The position numbers were made by a program, and so were the translations under genes. Shown here piece after piece: positions 1 to 9,159 of a DNA stretch of 64,000 nucleotides (position 1 is its first letter; every line of letters starts with the position of its first letter). The DNA is from Candidatus Ruthenibacterium merdavium (GTDB taxonomy: Bacteria; Bacillota; Clostridia; Oscillospirales; Ruminococcaceae): positions 51,752 to 115,751 of the forward strand of contig DWWA01000037.1 of the NCBI GenBank assembly GCA_019119935.1, written 5' to 3'. Under the pieces are notes generated by a model. The model made no database searches. It was not told the DNA's origin and saw nothing but the letters and a program-made list of their open reading frames with translations.

Positions 1-630
1 AATGGCGCTGATTGCAGCGCTTCTGTCCGGTTTTCCAAATACGGCACTGCCCGCTACAAGCACATCGGCGCCTGCGCGCACACATAAAGGAGCTGTGGCT
101 GCGTCAACGCCGCCATCCACTTCGATCATGAGCGTGCTGCCTGCCTTTTTTCTCAGCGCTTCAATTTTATCGAGCGCCGCAGGCATAAACTTCTGCCCGC
201 CGAAGCCCGGCTCTACACTCATCACCAGCACCATGTCGAGGCGGTCTAAATAGGGGTAAACCTGCTCAATCGGCGTTCCGGGCTTTACGGAAACAGCAGC
301 CTTGCAGCCCGCGGCGTGAATTGCCTCAATCGTTTGATCGGGATCGCTGTCGGATTCCAAATGGAATGCAATCAAATCTGCGCCGGCGCGCGCAAAGGCA
401 TCAATATACTCCAGCGGACGGCGAATCATTAAATGAACATCGTAAAAAGCATCCAACGCTTTGGAAAGACCCGCTAAAACGGGAATTCCAAGCGACAAAT
501 TCGGCACAAAGTCGCCGTCCATTACGTCGATATGGAGCCAATCCGCCCCTGCGTTCAACACATCGCGGCAATCCTGTGCCAAATAGGCGAAATCCGCCGA
601 AAGAATCGACGGTGCAATTTTCAAATTCAT
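1..630 (-). CDS. rpe: ribulose-phosphate 3-epimerase (3' end cut by window edge)
   Basis: Reverse-strand translation from ATG at 630: MNLKIAPSILSADFAYLAQDC...GADWLHIDVMDGDFVPNLSLG...VHLMIRRPLEYIDAFARAGAD...VMSVEPGFGGQKFMP. Characteristic RPE motifs. Missing from the ORF track because it runs off the window. Confidence 0.95.
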   Translation of the reverse strand, partial: MNLKIAPSILSADFAYLAQDCRDVLNAGADWLHIDVMDGDFVPNLSLGIPVLAGLSKALDAFYDVHLMIRRPLEYIDAFARAGADLIAFHLESDSDPDQTIEAIHAAGCKAAVSVKPGTPIEQVYPYLDRLDMVLVMSVEPGFGGQKFMPAALDKIEALRKKAGSTLMIEVDGGVDAATAPLCVRAGADVLVAGSAVFGKPDRSAAISAI

Positions 631-900
631 GGTTAACACCTCCTGTGAACCATTTGCTCTCAGCAGCATCGGCTGCGTATGAAAGTTTCTTTGTTTTCAA
701 CGCAATATCTCATCGTTTGGGCCAATTGGCAAAGCGACGGACTGCGCGCCGAAGCCTTCTGCACTTACATTCTGCCGGAATGGCGTGCCTTGTTCCGGCC
801 CTGCCCGCAGCAGTCATGCGCTATTGCGCTGAAAGAGCGTTTGAATGTTCAGTATACTACAAAATGGCAAAAAAATCAAAAGCCACCCGGAAATTCTTCC

Positions 901-2388
901 TTAAAAGGATGCCCGTATCTCTTTGCTGTACTTCTTTCTTTCGGGCTTTTCCCCGGCGGGCAGCGTAAAGAAAAATTCGCAATATTCATCTTCTTCGCTT
1001 TCCACCCAGATCTGCCCGCCCGAAAGCTGAATCAAAACTTTACAAATATGAAGCCCTAAGCCGCTGCCGGTTGTGTTCAGACCTCGGCTCTTGTCCTCTT
1101 TATAAAAACGGTCAAATACATATTCAAGGGAATCCGGTGCAATTCCTTTGCCGGTGTTGCGAATCGACACTGTCACCATTCCCTTTGTTTTCATGCTGTC
1201 CACACTGAACGAAATTTCCCCTTCGGACGGTGTAAACTTAATGGCATTGTCTAAGATATTATAGATGACCTGATGCACTAAATCTTGATCTGCGTTGACA
1301 ATGGTGCGCACAGGCGCAAAACCTGCCAGACGGATCTTTTTTTCTTTTAAGCGCTGCTCGGCTGAAAAAACCGCACTCGTCAGGCTCTCCCAAATGTCAT
1401 AGGGCGCGGCATTCGGCTGATACTCGCCCGCTTCGAGCTTTGTGATGTCCAGCATATTTTTTACAAGGCGCGTTAAGCGGCCCGCTTCGTTAGACACAAT
1501 CTCCAAATAATGGCGGTAATCGTCCTGCGGAATGGTTCCGTCGAGCATGCCGTCAATAAAGCCTTTGATGCTGGTCATCGGCGTGCGAAGCTCATGCGCA
1601 ATATTTCCCATAAAACTCCTGCGGGAAGTATCGGTTCTCTCCAAGCTTTGAGCCATATTGTTAAACTGTATCGCTACCGCGGCGAGCTCATCATCGCCCT
1701 CAACGGGTACACGCGCGGAAAAATCGCCGCTGCCGAACTTTCCGGCAGCCTCCGCAAGGCGGCGAAGCGGCGTGGTCAATCTCGAAGTCATCACAATGGA
1801 GATAACACTCGACACCATGAGCATCAATCCGGCCGAGAGCAAAAAGGTAGAAAACAAATTTGCCAAAAACTCCGCCATCGTATCGGCATCCGCTGTGGCA
1901 AATACATATCCCGTTAAATCGCCGTCAATGCGCACAGGCTTTCCGGCAATGTACGAGCGCACGGGCAGCAGGCCGTCGAGCGTTCCCATCTGCGTATAGC
2001 GTCCGTGATTGTAGGCGCCCGAAACCGCTTTTTCCGGCAAGTAAGCATCAATATAATACTCTTCAATGTATTCTACCGGGTCTTTTGTGCTTCCCAAAAC
2101 AATGCGCCCGTAGACATCCGTCACAAAAATGTTGTTATCCGAAGCGCGGGCCGTCAGCGTAATCTCACGGTTCGTCAGCGCGCGCGCCTCGGTGTCATTT
2201 AAATGATCAGCCTGAACCTCCTGTAAAATCTGGATGGTATTATCCACTGTCAAAAGTAAGTCCCGGTCACTCTGCGCACGGAAAAACACCATTGACAGGT
2301 ACATTTGAATAAAGCCCATCAGCGCAGTGCTCGCAATCAGCAAAAGCGCCGTAGCGTAAAAATAACGTGTCGTAATACTCTTGCGCAC
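901..2388 (-). CDS. HAMP-domain sensor histidine kinase
   Basis: TM segments, HAMP, H-box 'NIAHELRTPMTSIKGFIDGML', N-box 'IYNILDNAIKFTP', G-box 'GSGLGLHICK'. Confidence 0.95.
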   Translation of the reverse strand: MRKSITTRYFYATALLLIASTALMGFIQMYLSMVFFRAQSDRDLLLTVDNTIQILQEVQADHLNDTEARALTNREITLTARASDNNIFVTDVYGRIVLGSTKDPVEYIEEYYIDAYLPEKAVSGAYNHGRYTQMGTLDGLLPVRSYIAGKPVRIDGDLTGYVFATADADTMAEFLANLFSTFLLSAGLMLMVSSVISIVMTSRLTTPLRRLAEAAGKFGSGDFSARVPVEGDDELAAVAIQFNNMAQSLERTDTSRRSFMGNIAHELRTPMTSIKGFIDGMLDGTIPQDDYRHYLEIVSNEAGRLTRLVKNMLDITKLEAGEYQPNAAPYDIWESLTSAVFSAEQRLKEKKIRLAGFAPVRTIVNADQDLVHQVIYNILDNAIKFTPSEGEISFSVDSMKTKGMVTVSIRNTGKGIAPDSLEYVFDRFYKEDKSRGLNTTGSGLGLHICKVLIQLSGGQIWVESEEDEYCEFFFTLPAGEKPERKKYSKEIRASF

Positions 2389-2476
2389 GGCACGGCCTCC
2401 CTTTGCTCTTTGGGGTATCTTCCGGCTGCAATAGTTTCCTATTGCAGCCGGAAAAACAAATTTTTCTCGTCGGTGC

Positions 2477-3163
<687 letters not shown>

Positions 3164-3321
3164 GCCAAAACCTCCTTAACAAGGCGGTGCAAACCGCTCT
3201 TTTTTTTTCGTTCCTGCTCGATATCGCATTTAATGCAACACTTATTCTATTTTATTATAGCGGATAAATATGGATAAAAAAAGCCCTTGTCAGTTTTTTT
3301 ACGAAAAAACAAAACGGGTCA

Positions 3322-3350
3322 TTGCTTCTGCACCGCGTTTCTTGTATAAT
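3322..3350 (+). promoter_or_regulatory. putative sigma-A promoter (TTGCTT-N17-TATAAT)
   Basis: TTGCTT at 3322-3327, TATAAT at 3345-3350, 17-bp spacer. No convincing ORF follows before the terminators at 3388-3486. Confidence 0.6.
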
Positions 3351-3387
3351 GGTTGCGGAATAGCCTTTGTTCTTCAAGGGATATTTT

Positions 3388-3438
3388 GCCGGCGGTGCGC
3401 TTTGCGGGAACCTATGCGCCCGTCCGGCGTTCTTTTTT
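3388..3438 (+). terminator. Rho-independent terminator 1 of orphan unit
   Basis: GC-rich hairpin 3388-3428 followed by a U-rich tract. Confidence 0.6.
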
Positions 3439-3444
3439 TATTTC

Positions 3445-3484
3445 ATCGGGATGGTGCGGCAAAAGCCGCCCTCCCGATTTTTTG
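3445..3484 (+). terminator. Rho-independent terminator 2 of orphan unit
   Basis: ATCGGGA / TCCCGAT stem with inner GCGGC-AAAA-GCCGC, then TTTTT. Confidence 0.7.
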
Positions 3485-3576
3485 TTTTTACAGTTTTCGC
3501 CTTTTCTGACAAGGCACATGTCCTTTTATTTTTGCAAAAACATGTTGCTTTTTCATGCAAAATTCCTAAAAACACC

Positions 3577-3604
3577 TTGCTTTTTTCTTTTGCTGCGATA
3601 TAAT
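3577..3604 (+). promoter_or_regulatory. putative sigma-A promoter for the perR/hydrogenase operon (TTGCTT-N16-TATAAT)
   Basis: TTGCTT 3577-3582, TATAAT 3599-3604. Confidence 0.65.
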
Positions 3605-3608
3605 ATTT

Positions 3609-3623
3609 TTAGAATTATTCTAA
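3609..3623. promoter_or_regulatory. PerR/Fur-type operator, perfect 7-1-7 inverted repeat TTAGAAT-T-ATTCTAA
   Basis: Exact palindrome beginning 5 nt after the -10 hexamer. Resembles the PerR box TTATAATnATTATAA. Lies upstream of a Fur-family gene. Confidence 0.75.
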
Positions 3624-3662
3624 AATTTTTAATTTTTTAGGATTATTTATAATGGAAATGAC

Positions 3663-4076
3663 ATGAAGAAGTACCGCGTAAAAATTCAAGAAATCATAGA
3701 AAATTCCCACAGCCATCTAACGGCAGAAGAGGTTTTCCGCCTGCTGCGCGAAACCTTTCCGCAGGTGGTGCGCGCTACGGTTTACAACAATCTGAACGCC
3801 TTGTGCGAAGCCGGCCTCGTTCGCAAAGTTTCTGTGCAAGGTATGCCCGACCGATACGACCGCATCCGAAGGCACGACTACCTTGTATGCAAAGCGTGCG
3901 GACGCCTTGTAGATTTGGATCTGTCCGATTTGACCCACCAGCTTCAAAGGCAAGTGTCCGTGCCGTTCTTATCCTATGATTTAAAATTGGTTTACCTGTG
4001 TGAACAGTGTCAAAAAAAGAGAAATGAAGGTGACGGAATTGAATCATCTCCCCCTGTCGGTCCGCGTTCCCATTGA
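3663..4076 (+). CDS. Fur-family transcriptional repressor, PerR-like
   Basis: '[39 protein letters not shown]...[24 protein letters not shown]...YLCEQCQKK': Fur winged helix plus two CxxC pairs. Confidence 0.9.
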   Translation: MKKYRVKIQEIIENSHSHLTAEEVFRLLRETFPQVVRATVYNNLNALCEAGLVRKVSVQGMPDRYDRIRRHDYLVCKACGRLVDLDLSDLTHQLQRQVSVPFLSYDLKLVYLCEQCQKKRNEGDGIESSPPVGPRSH

Positions 4077-6156
4077 ACCGGACAACCCCAGCATTCTGCG
4101 CTTAGAGGACAAATGCATCAAGTGCGGCATGTGCAAAGAAGCCTGTACCAACCTCATGGCAGTGCACGGCAGCTATACCTTTGCGCAAACCGACGGGCAC
4201 GCCGTTTGTATCTATTGCGGCCAGTGTGCAAACGCCTGTCCGGTAGACAGCATTGTGGAGCGCGACGAAACCCCGGCCGTGAGCGCTGCCATTGCCGACC
4301 CGGAAAAGGTTGTCATTGTCAGCACCTCTCCTTCGGTGCGCGCCGCCTTGGGCGAAGAATTCGGCATGGAGCCGGGCGCGTTTGTCGAGGGCAAAATGGT
4401 GGCGCTTCTGCGCGCACTCGGCGTTGATTATGTGCTTGACACCAACTTTGCCGCCGACTTGACCATCGTAGAAGAAGCGTCTGAATTGGTGCGCCGGCTG
4501 ACAAAGCACGACCGCCCTGTGCCCCAGTTTACAAGCTGCTGCCCGGCGTGGGTTCACTTTGCAGAAACGTACGCCCCGGAAATTCTGCCCCATCTGTCCA
4601 CGGCGAAAAGCCCCATCGGCATGCAGGGTGCTACGGTCAAAACGTATTTCGCTCAGAAAATGGGCATTGCTCCGGAAAAGATTGTCCACGTTGCGCTCAC
4701 CCCGTGTACCGCCAAAAAATTTGAAATTCGCCGCGAAGAAATGCACGCGGCTGCCGACTATCACGGCATCGAAGGCATGCGCGACACCGACGCCGTCATC
4801 ACCACGCGCGAATTGGCACGCTGGGCAAAACAAGCCGAAATCCGCTGGGATGCGTTGGAAGATTCCGCTTACGATTCGCTGATGGGACGTTCTTCCGGCG
4901 CGGGCGTTATTTTCGGAAATACCGGCGGCGTCATGGAAGCTGCTTTGCGCACAGCTTATGAGTACATTACCGGCAGCCCCGCACCCGATACATTGTACGA
5001 CTTGCAGCCTGTCCGCGGCTATGAGGGCGTGCGCGAAGCCAGCTTGTCTATTGGCGGCCTTACGGTCAACGTTGCGGTTGTTTACGGCACAGCGAACGCC
5101 AAAAAACTGCTGCACAGCATCAAAGCGGGCGAAAAGCAGTACCACTTCATCGAAGTGATGGCTTGCCCCGGCGGCTGCATCGGCGGCGGCGGTCAGCCGA
5201 AAAACTTTGCGCGCAATGCCGATCAAACACGTCAAAGCCGTATTGCGGCGCTCTATCGCCGCGACGCCGGAATGTCTGTGCGCAAGAGCCACGAAAATCC
5301 GGACATCAAAGCGGTGTACGAACAGTTCTATAAAGAGCCGCTCAGCGAGCTGGCAGAAAAAATGTTACATACCATGTACACCGATCACAGCGATATTTTG
5401 AAAAAAGGCCCCGCGCCGGCTCAAGCGGAAAGAACTGCTGAAACGGCGTCGGTATCAACATTTGAAAAACAGAAAGGAGCAGTCACAATGACTCAATGGA
5501 AATGCACAATCTGCGGTTATATTCACGAGGGAGAAACGCTGCCTGCCGACTTTGTATGTCCGCGCTGCAAACAGCCCGCCTCCGTTTTTGAAAAAGTGGA
5601 GCAGGCTGCGGCACCGGCCGCCAACCGCTACGCAGGCACACAGACGGAAAAGAATCTGATGGCCGCTTTTGCGGGTGAATCTCAGGCACGCAACAAATAC
5701 ACTTATTTCTCTTCCATCGCTCAAAAGGAAGGCTATGAGCAAATTGCAGCTTTGTTTCTGAAAACGGCTGAAAACGAAAAGGCGCATGCAAGACTGTGGT
5801 TTGAGGAGCTCAACGGTGTCGGCAATACCGCCGAAAATCTTCTGCATGCCGCTGAGGGCGAAAATTATGAGTGGACGGATATGTACGACGAGTTTGCGAA
5901 AACCGCCGAGCAGGAAGGCTTTACCGAATTGGCCGCAAAATTCCGTCTGGTTGCCGCAATTGAAAAGCACCACGAAGAACGTTACCGCGCATTGCTCCGC
6001 AACGTAGAAACGGCGCAGGTATTTGAGAAAAGCGAAGTCAAAGTGTGGGAATGCCGTAACTGCGGCCATATTGTGGTAGGCACCTGCGCACCCGAAGTCT
6101 GCCCCACCTGCCTGTACTCGAAAAGCTATTTTGAGCTGAACTGCGAAAATTACTAA
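4024..6156 (+). CDS. [FeFe] hydrogenase fused to rubredoxin-rubrerythrin-rubredoxin (ORF track start is GTG at 4000; ATG at 4024 is preferred)
   Basis: Two 4Fe4S motifs ([27 protein letters not shown]); H-cluster motifs [30 protein letters not shown]; then rubredoxin-like CTICGY..CPRC, rubrerythrin diiron domain '[50 protein letters not shown]', and C-terminal CRNCGH..CPTC. Confidence 0.93.
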   Translation: MKVTELNHLPLSVRVPIEPDNPSILRLEDKCIKCGMCKEACTNLMAVHGSYTFAQTDGHAVCIYCGQCANACPVDSIVERDETPAVSAAIADPEKVVIVSTSPSVRAALGEEFGMEPGAFVEGKMVALLRALGVDYVLDTNFAADLTIVEEASELVRRLTKHDRPVPQFTSCCPAWVHFAETYAPEILPHLSTAKSPIGMQGATVKTYFAQKMGIAPEKIVHVALTPCTAKKFEIRREEMHAAADYHGIEGMRDTDAVITTRELARWAKQAEIRWDALEDSAYDSLMGRSSGAGVIFGNTGGVMEAALRTAYEYITGSPAPDTLYDLQPVRGYEGVREASLSIGGLTVNVAVVYGTANAKKLLHSIKAGEKQYHFIEVMACPGGCIGGGGQPKNFARNADQTRQSRIAALYRRDAGMSVRKSHENPDIKAVYEQFYKEPLSELAEKMLHTMYTDHSDILKKGPAPAQAERTAETASVSTFEKQKGAVTMTQWKCTICGYIHEGETLPADFVCPRCKQPASVFEKVEQAAAPAANRYAGTQTEKNLMAAFAGESQARNKYTYFSSIAQKEGYEQIAALFLKTAENEKAHARLWFEELNGVGNTAENLLHAAEGENYEWTDMYDEFAKTAEQEGFTELAAKFRLVAAIEKHHEERYRALLRNVETAQVFEKSEVKVWECRNCGHIVVGTCAPEVCPTCLYSKSYFELNCENY
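5471..5490 (+). promoter_or_regulatory. internal ribosome binding site and in-frame ATG for the rubrerythrin part
   Basis: AGAAAGGAG (5471-5479), 8 nt spacing, ATG 5488 in frame with the hydrogenase ORF, starting [11 protein letters not shown]. Confidence 0.65.
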
Positions 6157-6211
6157 GCTTTGCCCGGCGTTATTTAAAATCTAAAATCGTTCTAAAATCC
6201 TTTTTGCTTTG

Positions 6212-6250
6212 CCGCACCGCCTTTTCCTTTCGAAATGCGGTGCGGTTTTT
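6212..6250 (+). terminator. Rho-independent terminator after the hydrogenase-rubrerythrin gene
   Basis: CCGCACCGC...GCGGTGCGG followed by TTTTT. Confidence 0.85.
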
Positions 6251-6313
6251 GATTGACTGATTGAAACCCTTGCCGCGCCCTGCGAAATGATGCCTCCGGC
6301 TTTCGGAAAAAAC

Positions 6314-6342
6314 TTGAGCCGATGCACAAAACCTGCTATAAT
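6314..6342 (+). promoter_or_regulatory. putative sigma-A promoter for ychF (TTGAGC-N17-TATAAT)
   Basis: TTGAGC 6314-6319, TATAAT 6337-6342. Confidence 0.65.
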
Positions 6343-6353
6343 GTATATGTTAT

Positions 6354-6388
6354 GCACAACCCTTTCCCTTCGCGGGAAAGGGTTGTGC
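6354..6388 (+). promoter_or_regulatory. 15-bp perfect stem-loop at the predicted 5' end of the ychF transcript
   Basis: GCACAACCCTTTCCC-TTCGC-GGGAAAGGGTTGTGC, about 12 nt after the -10 hexamer, with no following U tract. Confidence 0.6.
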
Positions 6389-6489
6389 GCTGAAAGCGCA
6401 AATTCTCTTTTGCAGCCAAACGGGCAAGGAGGACTTTTGCATATTTTAACGAATTTGTATCAGCCAAATTTTAAGGAGAGAGTACACCC

Positions 6490-7599
6490 ATGAAATTAGG
6501 TATCGTAGGCTTGCCCAACGTGGGCAAGAGCACCCTGTTTAACGCCATTACCAACGCCGGGGCAGGCGCAGCCAACTACCCGTTTTGCACCATTGAGCCG
6601 AATGTCGGCGTCGTTCCCGTTCCGGACGCGCGCCTCGATAAGCTGGCAGAAATTTGGGATACCGACAAAAAAACGCCTGCTATTGTCGAGTTTGTTGATA
6701 TTGCGGGCTTGGTGAAGGGCGCATCCAAAGGCGAGGGCCTTGGCAATAAATTTCTGGGCAATATCCGCGAGTGCGACGCCATCGTGCACGTCGTGCGCTG
6801 TTTTGACGGCACGGATATCGTTCACGTCGACGGCAGCGTTGACCCCATCCGCGACATCGAAACAATTGATACCGAGCTGATTCTCAGCGATTTGGAAGCC
6901 GTGCAAAACCGTTTGACCCGCTTTGCCAAAGCCGCCAAAACAGGCGATAAAAAGGCCGCCGCCTCGGCCGCGTGGCTCACGGAGCTGGAAACGCATCTCA
7001 GCGAGGGCAAAAACGCCCGCACCTTTGATTTTGAAAGTTTAGACGACGACCAAAGCACGCTGGTGCGCGAGCTTGGCCTGCTGACGGCAAAGCCGATTAT
7101 CTACGCCGCCAACATGAGCGAGGACGACCTGATGGGCGGCATGGAAAACAACCCCCACTACCACACCGTGAAAGACTTGGCGGAAAAAGAAGGCGCAGAG
7201 TGCATTCCCATCTGCGCGAAAACAGAGGAAGATATTGCCGATTATTCCCCCGAGGAAAAAAAGGAATTTCTGGCAGAAATGGGCATCGAGGCCACCGGTC
7301 TTGACAACCTGATTAAAGCAGGTTACCATCTGCTGGGCCTCATTTCCTATTTGACCGACGGCAAAAAAGAGTGCCGTGCATGGACGATTCGCCGCGGCAC
7401 CAAAGCGCCGCAGGCGGCCGGAAAAATTCACTCTGATTTCGAGCGCGGCTTTATCCGCGCCAGTGTTGTGGCCTATGACGACTTTGCCGCATGCGATTTC
7501 AATATGCAGACCGTTAAATCAAAAGGCTTGCAGCGCACTGAGGGCAAAGAGTACGTCGTGCAGGACGGCGACATTATTGAATTTTTGTTCAATGTTTAA
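6490..7599 (+). CDS. ychF: redox-regulated ATPase YchF (Obg-like ATPase)
   Basis: '[44 protein letters not shown]...[22 protein letters not shown]', C-terminal TGS-like '[17 protein letters not shown]'. Confidence 0.98.
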   Translation: MKLGIVGLPNVGKSTLFNAITNAGAGAANYPFCTIEPNVGVVPVPDARLDKLAEIWDTDKKTPAIVEFVDIAGLVKGASKGEGLGNKFLGNIRECDAIVHVVRCFDGTDIVHVDGSVDPIRDIETIDTELILSDLEAVQNRLTRFAKAAKTGDKKAAASAAWLTELETHLSEGKNARTFDFESLDDDQSTLVRELGLLTAKPIIYAANMSEDDLMGGMENNPHYHTVKDLAEKEGAECIPICAKTEEDIADYSPEEKKEFLAEMGIEATGLDNLIKAGYHLLGLISYLTDGKKECRAWTIRRGTKAPQAAGKIHSDFERGFIRASVVAYDDFAACDFNMQTVKSKGLQRTEGKEYVVQDGDIIEFLFNV

Positions 7600-7656
7600 G
7601 GCTGCTTCACCGCGTTGCGGCGCATCGGTTGATTTGCAAAAACAAAGGAGTTCATT

Positions 7657-8343
7657 ATGAAAAAAATCGGTTTGATGGGTGCAATGAAAGATGAAATTGC
7701 GCCTTTGTACGAAGCTATGACCGACCACCGCGAGGAAACCGTAGGCGGTGTGGTCTTTTATGAAGGTGTGTTAGACGGAAAAGACGTGGTTCTTTGCTGT
7801 GCCGGAATGGGCAAAGCACAGGCCGCCGCCGCTACCCAGCTTCTTTGCTCTCACTTTTGCGTGGATGCCGTGCTTTTTTCCGGCATTGCCGGCAACATGA
7901 CTTCAAAAGTAAGCGTAGGCGATGTAATCATCGGAAAAACGCTTGTCTATCACGACGGCGAGCCGCGCATGTTCGCGGAAACAGCTCCCTTTTTGCAGGA
8001 GTTTGCCAGCGATGAAAAGCTGATTGCCGCCGCATCTGCCGCATGTGAGGAAAACGGCATCCGTCACATTGTGGGCAAAATTGCAACGGGTGACTGCTTT
8101 GTGGGCGACAGCGCGACGAAAAACAGCATCGCGGCAAAATGTGCGCCCGACTGCGTGGAAATGGAGGGCGCGGCTGTTGCCCACATTGCGGCCAAAAACG
8201 GCGTTCCCTTCGTCATTCTCCGCGCGATGAGCGATGACGCCGATGAAGAAGGTTTTGAAAAACTGGTCGGCAAACCGTTTGACATCAGCGATTATTGCCG
8301 CACCGCGGCGAAAATCAGCCGCTCGCTGATTGCCCGGCTGTAA
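7657..8343 (+). CDS. mtnN: 5'-methylthioadenosine/S-adenosylhomocysteine nucleosidase
   Basis: 'MKKIGLMGAMKDEIAPL...VVLCCAGMGKAQAAAATQLL...FSGIAGN...GDCFVGD...VEMEGAAVAHIA...RAMSDDAD'. Confidence 0.95.
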   Translation: MKKIGLMGAMKDEIAPLYEAMTDHREETVGGVVFYEGVLDGKDVVLCCAGMGKAQAAAATQLLCSHFCVDAVLFSGIAGNMTSKVSVGDVIIGKTLVYHDGEPRMFAETAPFLQEFASDEKLIAAASAACEENGIRHIVGKIATGDCFVGDSATKNSIAAKCAPDCVEMEGAAVAHIAAKNGVPFVILRAMSDDADEEGFEKLVGKPFDISDYCRTAAKISRSLIARL

Positions 8344-8402
8344 AGCATGTGCCGTGCGCAATCCTAAGCAGGCTCATATTGCATAAAAACAGATAAAATC
8401 AA

Positions 8403-8460
8403 CAAAAGCCATGGAAAAAATCCAGGGGTTTTCCCATATTTTTTCTATGGCTTTTTTTGT
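8403..8460 (+). terminator. Rho-independent terminator after mtnN
   Basis: AAAGCCATGGAAAAAA ... TTTTTTCTATGGCTTTTTTTG. Confidence 0.7.
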
Positions 8461-8597
8461 TTAAAAAGCGTATGATAGAGTTACGGGAGTTTTCCCGTAC
8501 GTTTGCTTGTTTTTTGTTTTGTGTCAACGGCATGTCCGCGTACGCTGCTGATTGCCGCCGCGGAATGTGCCCCGGGAAAGAAAGGACGTTGTTTCCA

Positions 8598-9098
8598 ATG
8601 TGGCGTGAAGAAAACCGCAAGCTTTTTTTTGAATGTCTGAACAATCTTCATTTGGAATATCCGGTGCGCACGATGCAGGCGTACCCCCAGCACTCCGGCG
8701 GCGTAAGCTGCTATGACCATTGTCTGCTGGTTTCCTACCTTGGCTTTACCTTCTGCCGTGCGCTGGGGTTGGATTACCGCGCCGCGGCGCGCGCCGGCCT
8801 TTTGCACGACCTGTATCTTCAGGATTGGAGCGAAACCAGCGTCAGCCGTTTTCGCCGCCTGTTTGTGCACCCGCACATGGCGCTGGAAAACGCGATGCAT
8901 TACGGCCTGTCACAGCGCGAGCAGGAAATTATTGAAAAACATATGTGGCCTTTAACGCCGCGTCCGCCGCGCTATGCGGAAACGTATCTCGTGGGGCTGG
9001 CCGATAAAATTGCGGCTTGTTTGGAGATGATGCGCCTTTACCGCCCGCTGGGCTTTGGGCGCAGGGTTTGTGCGCTGGCCGCGCAGCGCGCGCACTAA
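8598..9098 (+). CDS. HD-domain protein (putative phosphohydrolase)
   Basis: 'YDHCLLVSYLGFTFCRALGLDYRAAARAGLLHDLYL...HPHMALENA...EIIEKHMWPLTP..PRYAETYLVGLADKIAA'. ATG 8598 preceded by GAAAGGA. Confidence 0.8.
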   Translation: MWREENRKLFFECLNNLHLEYPVRTMQAYPQHSGGVSCYDHCLLVSYLGFTFCRALGLDYRAAARAGLLHDLYLQDWSETSVSRFRRLFVHPHMALENAMHYGLSQREQEIIEKHMWPLTPRPPRYAETYLVGLADKIAACLEMMRLYRPLGFGRRVCALAAQRAH

Positions 9099-9112
9099 CA
9101 TTCAAATGCTTT

Positions 9113-9153
9113 AAACGATCCGGCAAGGCGCTGAATGCTTTGCCGGATCGTTT
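9113..9153. terminator. bidirectional terminator between convergent genes
   Basis: AAACGATCCGGCAA ... TTGCCGGATCGTTT. Confidence 0.7.
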
Positions 9154-9159
9154 CGCTGC

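Larger units (their letters stand above)
3357..3486 (+). ncRNA. candidate orphan small RNA ending in tandem Rho-independent terminators
   Basis: Promoter at 3322-3350; hairpin GCCGG-CGG-t-GCGC/GCGC-CCG-t-CCGGC (3388-3428) followed by TTCTTTTTTT; second hairpin ATCGGGA..GCGGC-AAAA-GCCGC..TCCCGAT (3445-3478) followed by TTTTT. Confidence 0.4.

Noticed and set aside
3270-3640. Small ORFs 3270..3509, 3353..3640 and 3367..3603
   Set aside because: Phe-rich low-complexity frames crossing two terminator hairpins, without RBS; treated as non-coding.
4102-5292. 396-aa ORF on - strand
   Set aside because: Antisense shadow of the hydrogenase gene.
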